The position numbers were made by a program, and so were the translations under genes. Positions 27,200 to 38,113 of a stretch of DNA of 64,000 nucleotides are shown here, piece by piece; within the stretch, counting starts at the first letter, position 1; every line of letters begins with the position of its first letter. The stretch covers positions 2,083,501-2,147,500 of the forward strand of contig CALZFC010000021.1 of assembly GCA_945643635.1 (NCBI GenBank), in the 5' to 3' direction. Under the pieces are notes generated by a model. The model was not told the DNA's origin. It was given only the letters and a program-made list of their open reading frames with translations, and did no database searches. The DNA comes from Allodiplogaster sudhausi. Its lineage: Eukaryota > Nematoda > Chromadorea > Rhabditida > Diplogasteridae.

Positions 27200-30100
27200 C
27201 CGCCCCCTCTCTCCGCCCCCTCCTCCTCCCTCATACCACTACGAAGACCCCAGGCAGATCCGGTAATTGTATGACTAAGAGGTCCCCATGAGGCATGCTG
27301 AGGAGAGTTGGTGCACCCTAGGAGTTCTTATACTTTTTTTCTTTCCCTGACTAGTGAGTTATGTGAGAGTTGATTGTGAGAGAAGATAGAGAGAGAGGGC
27401 GCAAGAGAGGAAGAGAGAGAGAGAGACGGAGAGAAAACGATAAGAGGAAAAGCACAGGGACGGGAGCTAGCACCCCCTTTGGTGGCCTGAGGAGAATGCC
27501 AAGCGCCCAGTCGCTTACTTTAGTATGTTGAACTTCCATAACTGGTTGCAAGGCTGCGGGTGTGAAGTGCAGCTGGGCAGAGGAGGAAAAGCAAGGTGGA
27601 TTGGTAGGTTCGGCGAGTTGGTGGGGATAGGGAGATGTTAACGGCTACCACATTTTCAGACCGAGAAAGCCAAAAAGTAGCTATAAGCGAGAAGGAAGGA
27701 GGAAAAATAACAAGTTCATTACGGCCTGCTCGCTATGACTCATGCTTTGCGTGAGCTTAAAGTTCTTTCGCTTGCATAGTCACATTTTCATCTTAGCCTT
27801 CAACTGTACATTCAAGGCTGAATTGTACTACGAAACAGTCAGATATTTTGAAAAGAAACTTTCCTGCAATGATGAATCCTCTGGCAAAAACGTTCGGTTT
27901 CCGCATGGCGTAATGGGTGTCCAGCTTCCTCTTGCTTCTTCTCACACTGAACAATCACCGGTTGCCTGCTACTTGGTTGCTGGCCCTGCGGCGCATTACA
28001 AATCATACCAGAGACCACTGTTTTTCATACTTCAGTGATTGGCCGGCATTGCCTGCTCGTTTGCTTTTTTTCTTAAGCGCTTCTTGCAGTGGCCAGCTTC
28101 TAGTAGTTCCACCTTCGACCGGATTCCTCCTTCTCTCTCCACCCTGCCCAACGTGACAGTTGTTGCACATTATACGTTTTCTACTTTGCTTTATAATTAC
28201 CGCATTCCGCTTGTTTATGTAACTAAGGAAAAAGAGGGGAAAAGATGTAAAGTGATGTTCTATGGGAACTCTTACAGCTAATGTCTTCACGCACGGGTGA
28301 TGAGTAAGCAGAGAGTTGCGCCACTTTACTGTGCATTTTCGCCCTGTCTCGATGAATCACCCACAGCTGCACTGCTTCTTCTTCTCCTTTTGCAGCTTGA
28401 TCGAAACATACGAGGTCATTCACTCGATTCTCTGCTTTGTCTCGATCTTTTTTCATCGCCTGTGACGAAGACGTTAGGGCAGTTTTCGATCACAAATGCA
28501 TATACAAGAAGCTGTTGCATCAAGGTGAACTCGCACGGAAGAAACAGTGAACTCCCTAGACCATATCCTTAAAAACACCCATGCACATCATAAGTGCACG
28601 GGGCAAAGGAAAGAAGTGCATGCTTACGTGACCGTGCAAGGGCATCTCACTCAGCGGTGAAAAAGGTAGGAAGGACACTTGAGTGGCTGCTCTGCCCCGG
28701 CACGGACGAAAGTAAAAGCGGGCACTGTTGTCGGCGAGCTTTTGTTTGTTCGCTCAAGTACGAAAGCGAAAGCTGAAGCCAGGTTTAAGCGTTCGCAGAG
28801 CGCTTTTTTAATAAATAAATAAAAACTACTTAAAAATACCATGCCTTTCCAGTTTTCGCTTTCTGGAGAATGAAGTTGGCTCAATTTCGTGACCCTGCTC
28901 ATACAACAAAGGCAATATAATTTTAGTGCGACACGGTATACTCAATCCTATGGTTAGAATTTTCTTCGGTTAATCAAAATAAAAAAAGATACCGAAAAAA
29001 TTGTGTGTTCATTTTCTCACCATGAGTTTCCATTATACGTTTTTGCTTGAGAATTGTTCGCATTTGAGATACATATATTTTCCAAAAGATAGAGATAAAG
29101 GAAATGAGATAGGCACAAAGAGAGAGGAAGAAAGAGAGGGAGAGATAATCCGTTCTTCTTCTCTGCATTCCAATCAGGGCAAGTGTGATGTATCATAGCA
29201 AAAGCCTTCCGTCCTCCCCGGAGCTGCCTGCGCCACCTGAGGCCACCCTCTATTTCTGTCCCAGCCTATCTCTCTCACTCTCTCTTTCTCTCCCTTCTCA
29301 TGGACGCATCACAATGAGACCAGATTTTGAAGGTTGCAAACGGCCTGCATTCGATGGGAAAGGCGACCAGGCGGAGAAAGGGGAAGAAGAAGGAGGAGAA
29401 GAAGAAGCTCAATCATCCTTGGCAGGCGCTTTCTGACGCATCCGAGTGTCCGCGAGGCAGCAAACAGCGATGAAATTCCTGCACAGACCCATGATGAGCT
29501 GGCCAATGGCGGCTAGTCCGGAAGGCAGGATAAGATTCACATAGGAAAGCAACTGTCTCTCTTCTCCTTGAGTGTCGTTTTCTTGCGCTTCGTCGTAGGG
29601 ACAATGTTTGATTAAATAAATATATATTAAACATGATTTTTTTTTATTATTTTAGGATGTTGAAATATATTGTTGTGTCCAACCCGAAATATATTGTGTC
29701 TAAAGTAATGAAAGCAAATAAGAGATTAGACGAGCTCAACGGCAACTATAATGTCTGCTTAAAGGAGTACGAAACTCAATCGTAATACATTTGAAATTTA
29801 CTGACATGAGCATTCTAATTTTCCCAAAATAACCTGTCCCCTCTCCCTCGTGTCAGACAAAAAGGCGCGAATTCTATATTGAGTTTCTGTAGAACTTAAA
29901 CTCGCTGAGTTAATAACAAACAAATTTACGAATACAAATAGATATTCGTCATCTGCATAACACGTATGAATTTTTAAGGAAATTTTACTGCAAAAAATAA
30001 AATGATAATTAGACGAAATAAGATGCAGTAGTTTATACTCATCATTGGACATTGATTGTACTCGCATAACTTAATTAACTTCTCCGACTTTTTCATTGCA

Positions 30101-30400
30101 ATTAACAGTTTTTTCTCTCATTTTATCAATTTGATCAATTAATGCGGATACAGTTGAACGAGTACAGTAAGTATCTTATTATTAGTTTATAAATACATGA
30201 ATAAATTCATAAATTATAGAACACACAATAGATCAACTTTTAAACCCTGTTGTGAAATAAAACGATTAGAGAGAAACATGGGTGAAATGCACAGGTCATA
30301 CATTTTAGAACAGTAGAGGAGTATGACATAATAATACCCAAGAATGTACATGGAAGCAAGCTTGAACCGGTATCAAGGAAAGTAAAGTTTGAAGAAACGC
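27200..30400. other. Intergenic, no gene supported
   Basis: Separates the DB-module promoter from the 3' end of the PTR gene, both on the minus strand. Contains GA tracts at about 27380-27440, unique sequence and an AT-rich block from 29600 to 30400. A stretch at about 29790-29875 resembles one at about 47885-47970 (see findings). No exon chain found. Confidence 0.5.
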
Positions 30401-30446
30401 GCGAAACAGATCAGTGTTGAGTAGGAATGCAAAGCATTGGCATGCC

Positions 30447-33400
30447 TCAGGCTGTCTCCTGGCCCGCTGATGACTCTTTCTTGGGTCCTGAGGTGGAGAA
30501 GACAGCAGCGCTTAGTCGTTGCAGCGATACAAGGACTTCGTGACATCGCATCAAAACAAGAGGAAGGAAGATCAGAGCGTGGACAGCGCCTGCAAGCATG
30601 GTTTTTACAGTATTAATACTTAACCCATAGTAAATCAAATATGTTTTGAGATAGATAACTCTCAGTACCGCAAATAACGACGAGAAGGACAGTCTTGAAG
30701 CAAGTCTGGACGACGTAGCTGTCGACGGTGGCGAGCGTGGAGATGCCGAGGATCACCGAGGCCGACGCCTGCGTCACGGGCCAGCCGACCGTGCCGAGCG
30801 TGGCGACGAGGCGGTCGCGAGGACTCCTGCACGGCATCAGCTATCAGTTTCTTCATTTTCCTTTCCCTTTATCGCTCATAATTACGTGCGCTCTTTCGAG
30901 ATAAAACTCGCATTTTATGATTGGCGCCATGCAAAGCGTGCGCGGCCGCTTCGGTCATGTACGCGTAAGTGACGTGCGCGGCAAAATCTACCGAGAAGCC
31001 AACGGACATGGCGATTGTTATCATCGAAGTCGCGTCCAGGTTTACCTTAAGCCGTAAACGTTTGGTTTTTTATGCGACGTTACGTTTCGTTTTTTATGCT
31101 ACGAACTTATTACTTTTTCCCTATAAACGAATAAATTGAATGTAAAAAAGAACGCTTACATCCCACCACGCCATGAATCCAATGACACCAAAGGCAATGG
31201 AGGCAATGTTCAGGCCGATCATGAACGCGCACAGTGGCTGCGGAATGAAGAGAAGCGCGATCGGCACCATCACAGCTGGAAAGAAGGACAAATTGAGGAT
31301 TTATATTTAAAGCTTTTAAATAATTCAGCACCTTCTGTTGTATTCTTCAAAATCAGGAATTTTGTTTTGTAAAATATAAATGGAACTATTAGTTCTTGTC
31401 GCTACATACCCACTGAGATGTACAAGTCCTGCATTGTCTGCGGCCACATGATGCCAAATTGATCGGCGAGATTCCAGAGCGGAGTGTACGTCGTGATGTT
31501 GTATTCCGTGTATTTTTCAGCGAGACCTCTGCAGACATTGAGACTTTCTTCCAAGTTTTCTTTTTTAATATACATTTCAGCACAAAGTAATGTACCGCAT
31601 TATCTCCGAGCAGAGCACGATATGATAATCCGTGCCAAAGTTCTTCAGGCTCGTTGAGAAGCGGAAGGCTCGGATCGAGCCGTTTGCATAGCGTAGAACA
31701 TCATGTGAATATCGATCGCTTGTGAGAAGGAAGCTGTTCAGATTCGACGCGAAATCCTACAAGGATTTAAAATTTAATTTTAAACACATTCCAATATTGC
31801 GTGTTCTGTACGATGAACGTACTTCAGGATCTTCGTTCATCTCCTCCCACTCTCCGCCAAAGCCAAGCCGGTTCAGGTATACGTGGTAGGCAAAATACCA
31901 AAAGTCGGTGGAATTACGACCTACAAATGTAGTAAAAGTGTAGCGCTACAGTTAATACAACAAAAACGATAAGAAATACCTTCAGAGCAAGATGAGTTTT
32001 CGAAATCGTCGAGAGCACGCATAAACTTCTCTCGCTCCAACTTGGCGCCCATATTTGGCGGCGAGAGAACGGCAACGTCCATGTGCGCTTGGTTCTCAGG
32101 GAAGATAGCGTTTCGAATTTGGAGAAATTCGTGAGCCGGCGAATCCGTTTGGATGATGTTAACGAGCTGAAGAAATAAAACCTAGAGTTTCGTTTCACGA
32201 GTTTCTTCGTGTTGTTTATTTCTGAAATCGTTGTTTAAATGTCTTTTATTAATTAATTAGCTGACATCAAAGCCAACGACGAGCCGTTGGATTCCCATGA
32301 TGGCGCCAGCCGCGTAGCACACAAAGAGAAGGAGTGCAAAGAGCTGCATGGACGAACGGCAGATAAAGGGCGCGTAGCACTCCTCGAAGAAACGCTGATA
32401 CCATAAGCGCTGATCGCCAGAAATGCTTGACTAAAAAAAAAGATGTAAAAAAAGTGATAAGGAACAAGAAAGAAAGAGTAGCAAAATATTCTCCCGGGCC
32501 GGGAATTGAACCCGGGTCTCGCATGTGACAGACGCGGATACTAACCACTATACTACCAGGGACACACAAGCTAAGCTTATGAGCGCCGTTTTCACTAACA
32601 GTTGATGTTGAAGGAGTTCGCGTGCAACTAGCAGTGTATGGATAGAAGAGTTCGGTTCTTGAGTTGCACGCTGGCGCCTTGGCATAGAGGGAAGAGGGCG
32701 CGGAGACGGGCGCTGAGAGCTCGGGTCGGCTGCCGAGATTCAGCAGCATCTCGAGTCCCGTTGCTTTCTCTATACTCATCACTATTTTTAAATTAAAAAT
32801 GAGATTAATTGCAATAATTAAAAGTTAATATACTTCGATTAGACAAAAAAATGAATACGCATAAGTTGCACCAGCGTTCGCGATGTCCTTTGTATGCCTG
32901 CCGGTGACGGAGTGGCACGCTCTTCGTTCCAGTCTGCCCTGCATGCTCAGCAGCGCAATGAAGATGGTCAGCGAGTACGTGAAGATGAAGGCGATCGCGG
33001 CGGCCGAGTAGAAGCAGAAGTATTTCACCTCGAATATAATCATTATTTTACATATACTATAACACTATATATACAAGGAAGCTGAACAGTGTAGGGGAAT
33101 GAAGAAAGAATAAAGAAACTGAAAAGTACCGCTGGGAGTGGCGCAATGGCGCCGATGAGGAAGGCGAGGGAGTCGGTGAGCGAGGTGATGGAGATGGAGA
33201 CGGCGGCGTGGCGCATCGAGCGGCCGATCCTCTCCTCGACCGGCGCGCCGCGCGGCGTCTCGTGCCACGCCGCAAGCATCAGGAATGTGTCGTCGATCCC
33301 GATGGCTGTCATCAGGTCGTTTTTGATTTACTATTTTATTTTTTTTTTAATTTTCTTCCAATTCTTTTTTCCTGATCGAAAAACAACAAGCTTTATTAAA

Positions 33401-35189
33401 TTCGTTTTGCGCCATGGCATCTTACTCAAACTCAGAAACGGCATGACTGTGCACATGTCAACGAACGTGACATCAAAGAGGAGCAGCAGCCCCATCCCGG
33501 AAACGATCGCCATCATTGTTGTCACATAAAATATATTAACAATATATTTCGCAATGAAAAAAACAGCTATTCAAAAAACTTTAAAAACTATAGGATAAAA
33601 TCGAACGACGCCAGCGATGCCCATGAGCGGCTTGGAGATGACCCAATCGACGACCAAATGACGGCGGCCATTCACGTGCGTCCACGCCATGTTGAAGGTG
33701 CAGAGAACAGAGAAGATGATCAGGATCACGAATGTCACTGCGAATCTAAACATTGCGTCGTCTTTGCCTAGACATACTATGAAAGGAGACAAGACTGAAG
33801 TGGCTGGCCGACCTTGGAATGATCCGTCGATTACTCTCGGCCAGCTCATTCTCGAAGGACTCCGAGTGGAAGTGGAAGATGCTGAGCAGACTGGTCGGAG
33901 TCGCGTCGCGACGGACAAACTGCTCGATTGAAGCTTCGAAATGTCTGGTAAGCGGAAAGTCAGAAGTAAACTTTTAAAAAACCCAAAGAAAATTAAAATA
34001 TTCTGCTTTGAAAGATGGAATCTGTCTCTAAGCTTACGTGCTGAGTCGTTTCATGCGTGGCTCGTACTGCTTGAGCTGGTAGAGAATGAGCCATGTCGTC
34101 GCGCCGCTTACGTGTCCATTGCTGTCCTGGGTGACATTCCCGAGTGTCTTCGACAAATCGATCGGCTCTGTCGTGAACTTGGATCTCCAGAGCGGATACG
34201 TGATATTCATCTCATGCTGCAACGATGCAACATCTCATCACATTCTTCTTTGTGTTTCGCGACCATTCATCTTAACATTCCTCAAGTCCGCTTCTAATAA
34301 CCTCGTTTCCTTTCGCAAAAACGCTTGCAATCAGCTTGGCGTGCGAATTGGAGAAGCAGTCGTTCTGGAAGTGGAGACAGATGTCCGAGTAGGAGTACTG
34401 CTCGCCCTCAGGCGTTCTCAGACGAACGGTGGCCAGCCATTCAAGAAGACCCAAGAAGTCGTTGGCGTGCGCCCTTCTTCAATGCAAAGAAGTGGATAAC
34501 TGTTTCTCTTATTCTGTTTATTCGTTAAATGACAAGAAACCTCAGAATGCTTCCCCCGTCCTTGGCTTGCACAATCAGATACAGACCCTTTCTGCGCAAG
34601 ACATCTTTCCCTGCAAAGGAAGCGATCCCTCGTGGAGACTGAGAATCAAGGAGGAGCGGCAATGGAATGAGGAATACCTGGATAGAACTGCTCGTCAGTG
34701 GCAGCCCAGTTGCGATGGAAGACTTCCTCTTCGGTCTTCCACGCCGCATCCAGCGGAGCGTACAGGAAGTGAACGCCGCGGACCACTTTAAAGTTGAGAA
34801 CGATGCCGCTCGAGAGCACGGCCGTCAGCAGGATTGGCGCGATAATAAACGGGAGGGGGTGTCTGAAACTTTTATTTTGTAAACAAATATTAATATTTTT
34901 AATATATTTTCGGGTTTAAAGACATTGAAAATGTTTAGTTAAATTGTAACATGTGTTTTGTCAGTAAAAGAGAGATCATGCTCGCTGGTGGATAGTACAT
35001 ATAATGTAAAACTAATAAAATACGAAGAAAATTTTTTAGGAAGTAACAGAATGTATGCCTTGCAACAAAGCGACAGTATCGCGTGAGCAGCGCGGCCCAA
35101 GGCTTCTCGAGCGGCGCCCAGAGCAGCCGGTGCAGCAGGCGCTGTCGCTGCTTCTTCTCGGCCGGCCGCCTCGCCAGCTCACTCTCCAT
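30447..35189 (-). CDS. Patched-related (PTR) sterol-sensing-domain protein
   Basis: A polytopic membrane protein of the RND/Patched superfamily, about 967 aa, near the usual PTR length. Exons: 35059-35189, 34678-34862, 34541-34610, 34302-34476, 34038-34216, 33813-33944, 33607-33745, about 33426-33522, 33130-33305, 32872-33028, 32600-32781, 32266-32430, 31980-32166, 31823-31920, 31596-31756, 31410-31528, 31160-31275, 30912-31045, 30669-30826 and 30447-30589. TM1 begins HPLPFIIAPILLT, followed by a large extracellular loop with NITYP and GNVTQ. The sterol-sensing domain covers about residues 294-420, with TIGIDDTFLML in TM4. The C-terminal half repeats the fold, with SVGFSVDFAAHVTY (GxxxD, about 839-843) in TM10. 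PTR proteins act in cuticle formation, moulting and lipid trafficking in nematodes. Two donors appear to be GC and the exon 8 acceptor is not AG (see findings). All other junctions are GT-AG and in phase. A TTTGCCAG acceptor lies 8 bases before the ATG. Confidence 0.95.
32491..32562 (-). tRNA. tRNA-Asp (GTC)
   Basis: 72 bases fold as a cloverleaf. The anticodon loop is CTGTCAC (anticodon GTC), the T arm CCGGG-TTCAATT-CCCGG, the A box TAGTATAGTGG and the B box GGTTCAATTCC. The discriminator base is G. The acceptor stem has one T-C mismatch (5:68), which is tolerable but unusual. A T4 run at 32483-32486, a few bases downstream on the minus strand, can end Pol III transcription. The gene lies entirely within an intron of the PTR gene, on the same strand. 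There is no intron in the tRNA. Confidence 0.93.
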
Positions 35190-35197
35190 CTCTCTCT

Positions 35198-35210
35198 CTG
35201 GCAAAGTGAA
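35198..35210 (-). other. Splice acceptor before the PTR start codon
   Basis: Minus-strand CACTTTGCCAG, then AGAGAGAG and the ATG. An 8-base leader after an acceptor suggests SL trans-splicing or a 5'-UTR intron. The DB-module gene has the same TTTGCCAG sequence before its own start codon. Confidence 0.55.
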
Positions 35211-35229
35211 GAGCGCAAAAAGAGGAAGT

Positions 35230-38100
35230 AACACTTCTTTCCGGACATAAACCATTTCAGAACACTCATTCCAGAGGTCACGCGGCTGACCTTGCACTTT
35301 GAAGAGGGAACGAAATGGGCACATACAGGTCGAAAGGGAAGCCTATTCATGTTTGCATTTTCAGCAAGGGCACTTGCCGAGGCAACTGCCAAACATAGAA
35401 AATTTACAACTGCAATTTTTTAAGCGCAACGGCAGTGTAGAGGGTTAATATACAGGATATCCTACATGGAGTGAAGCAACATAGAAGTTACTGAGCATTA
35501 AAAAAAACCTTTCCAATATTTCTTGGCCGCACTCGCGACCATTAATTGTGTTACAGATTGGAAATCTGCAATATGGAGAATAACAATCAATCAATGAAGC
35601 TAGCGATACTGAACTAAAATAGTAGGCACTCAGAAGCATAGAGCAGTGAAGGATTAGAAAGATGTGTGCCGGTGTAGAGCTCTATTGCTGAAATCTGAAG
35701 AAGCAGGGATACAAAGGAATGCTAGAGAAAGAGTGGCAGAGAGTTAGAGATGAGTTAATAGAATATGTAGTGGCCGCCCTTGGGAAGAAGAAGAAGAAGA
35801 AGAAGTGCATGGAGGTAGCCATGAGGGGAAAACCACGGGCCATCCAAGGATGTTTGCGCATTTGCATTATTGGAGAAATGCGTAACTCGTGGATGACGGA
35901 ATGACATCGGAGATATCAGGACACTTATGACTTTCAGTTAGTGCTGGAAGGTTGCAGAATTGCTGCTTTTTAGCATTAAAATCTCAACCCAAGCGACCTG
36001 ACAATGTAGTAACGAGAAAGAAAGCGAAGTTGCATATATTTCTACTGCATTTGTGGACAAGTGAAAGTTGCGAGAAGACTCGTATTCATCGGCTTGCTGA
36101 GCGGCTGCGGCCTTCCTTATAAACTCGACCCGATTGTCGTCTGATCTTTGCCGGACGCAAGGGGAGTGAACGAGGAGAGGGAGGACTGGGAGGAGATTGG
36201 AGAATCGTGAGCAGACCCCCCCCCTCCCTCTCCATTCCTCTTACTTTCCGTCTGTGCAGGTGTGTGTGATTGCCTATTTTGTGACACCGTTCCGAGAAAA
36301 TGAGGAAAAGGAAGAGCTGGCCGAACGTGGAAACACGTTTGGTCAGTGTGTCCGAGTGCTTCAGGGAGTGGTGAGAGTCCAGGAGAGGGAAGAGAAATGG
36401 GCAATAAAGCATGAGAGAGGGAGAGAAGCAGAGAACTAGACATAACTTGAGATAAAAGCAGTGAGAGTGTAAGGGAAGGAACGCCGAGCTGGTGAACTCT
36501 GCTAAATGCTGGTGGTGACGTTCATGGCCTGATCAGCAGGAAAAAGAGAGAGTCCTCATTATCAGCTGAAAAGACCAGCACCATGCTTCGATCTGCTCCC
36601 GTCTCAAATCGCTCAAGTAGGCCTCTTGATTAGGTGCGTTTCAGCACTTCTTAATCAGGAACAAACGGAAACTTCCATCTTTTCACTTTCACTTTTACGT
36701 GTTTGCGGAGTTGTGAAGACGTTCCTTACATACTTACTAGTTAAAAATACTATGAAACTTTGCTCGACCTTTTGACATTGTTCTAGCTTAAAATATTGAA
36801 AAAAATAAGTCTAGTCACAAAATTGTTATATTGAAATGGAGTCGCGGATAATCATCTGTTTTGATTTAGAATGCAAACGAAGTTGTGATTCTTACCTTTT
36901 CCGATCTCGCTAAGTCGAAGGTCGAGAGGGCGGCTGTTTGGCCACAGAGAAACAAGGCCCAGAGTTGTTCGAGGAAACTCCTTAAGAGGCGGCCAGGTTT
37001 ATTGAAAATAAACAGCCTTTCTCGAAGGGCAGGTAACATCTGCGTCAAAACAAGTCATACTGACTCGACTTTATAAAGTGTAAAAAAAACTTGAACGCTT
37101 CACAAAAATGGCACCTACATGCATAGATTGTTGTATCAACATGTATGTTGAAGAGTGAAAGAAGGGAGGGTTGAAGAGTACGAGGAAAGTAGAGATAGAA
37201 TTGAAGAGAGGGAGACGAGCGATATAAGGATCCTACATATGTGCATCTTTAGAACCGTCAACTTCATCAGTAATTCGTCTCCTTCATTCAAGAAACATCT
37301 CTCCTTTGCTCTCTTTTTCTCTCTATCTCATCTACCCCACGCCACCACTTGTTTTCCGGGAGGGAATGTTTTTCGTATTTTCATAATAAATTTATTTCAG
37401 AGTGATAAGTTGAGCTAGGAGGACTGTAATATAAACGGCTGATTCTTGGGTGCTCATTGAATGCAAGGAACGCAGGAGATGAGGCTTTCGCTCTCCGCAC
37501 TATACGTTCTAAACATTCTCTGCATAAATAGTTTGCAAGACATATGTAGATCCTATGAAAGAGAAGGAAAGTAAGGAGCGAAGTGCATATAGCGCAGGAA
37601 AAATTGTTTCTATTTTTTTCAGTCTTCCGACTTTGACTGGCGGCCCTCCGTCGGTTACACGCTCAAAACGCAGCGTCTCTCACGTGCTCTCAGCTCTCTT
37701 TCCGCTTTCGCGTCTTCTCTGCCGTCTCGTCAACTTCCTGCTCCTCTTTCCTCCTCCTTTCCTCTCTCCTCCACCACATTGACCACGTCGTAGCACCTTG
37801 GCACCTCGATTCTGTTTCTCACAACGATTTCTACCGTACACCGGTAAATTTTGTACTACTCCAAGCAGTCTTCTCTGGATATTATTTGCCAAATCTCGTG
37901 TCTTATCTTTTTAACAGATAATTTAACCATAATGGCTCTGAGAATTTCCTCAGAATTGTCATATACATACATATGTAGACAATGTTGGTTAGTTATCAAA
38001 AACACAATCAGTAATTTCCTGAATGTTGTAATTAACACCGTTTAAAATGAATAACAGAGGGCCCAAAAATATTTTTTTTTATCGCAGGGATCTGAAGACT
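35230..38100. other. Intergenic, no gene supported
   Basis: Upstream of the PTR gene and downstream of the coiled-coil gene, both on the minus strand. Holds a short GAA triplet run at about 35785-35803, a GA/CT-rich block at 36380-36440 and unique AT-rich sequence. No exon chain with consistent phase was found. Confidence 0.5.
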
Positions 38101-38113
38101 TTGTTGTGAATGC

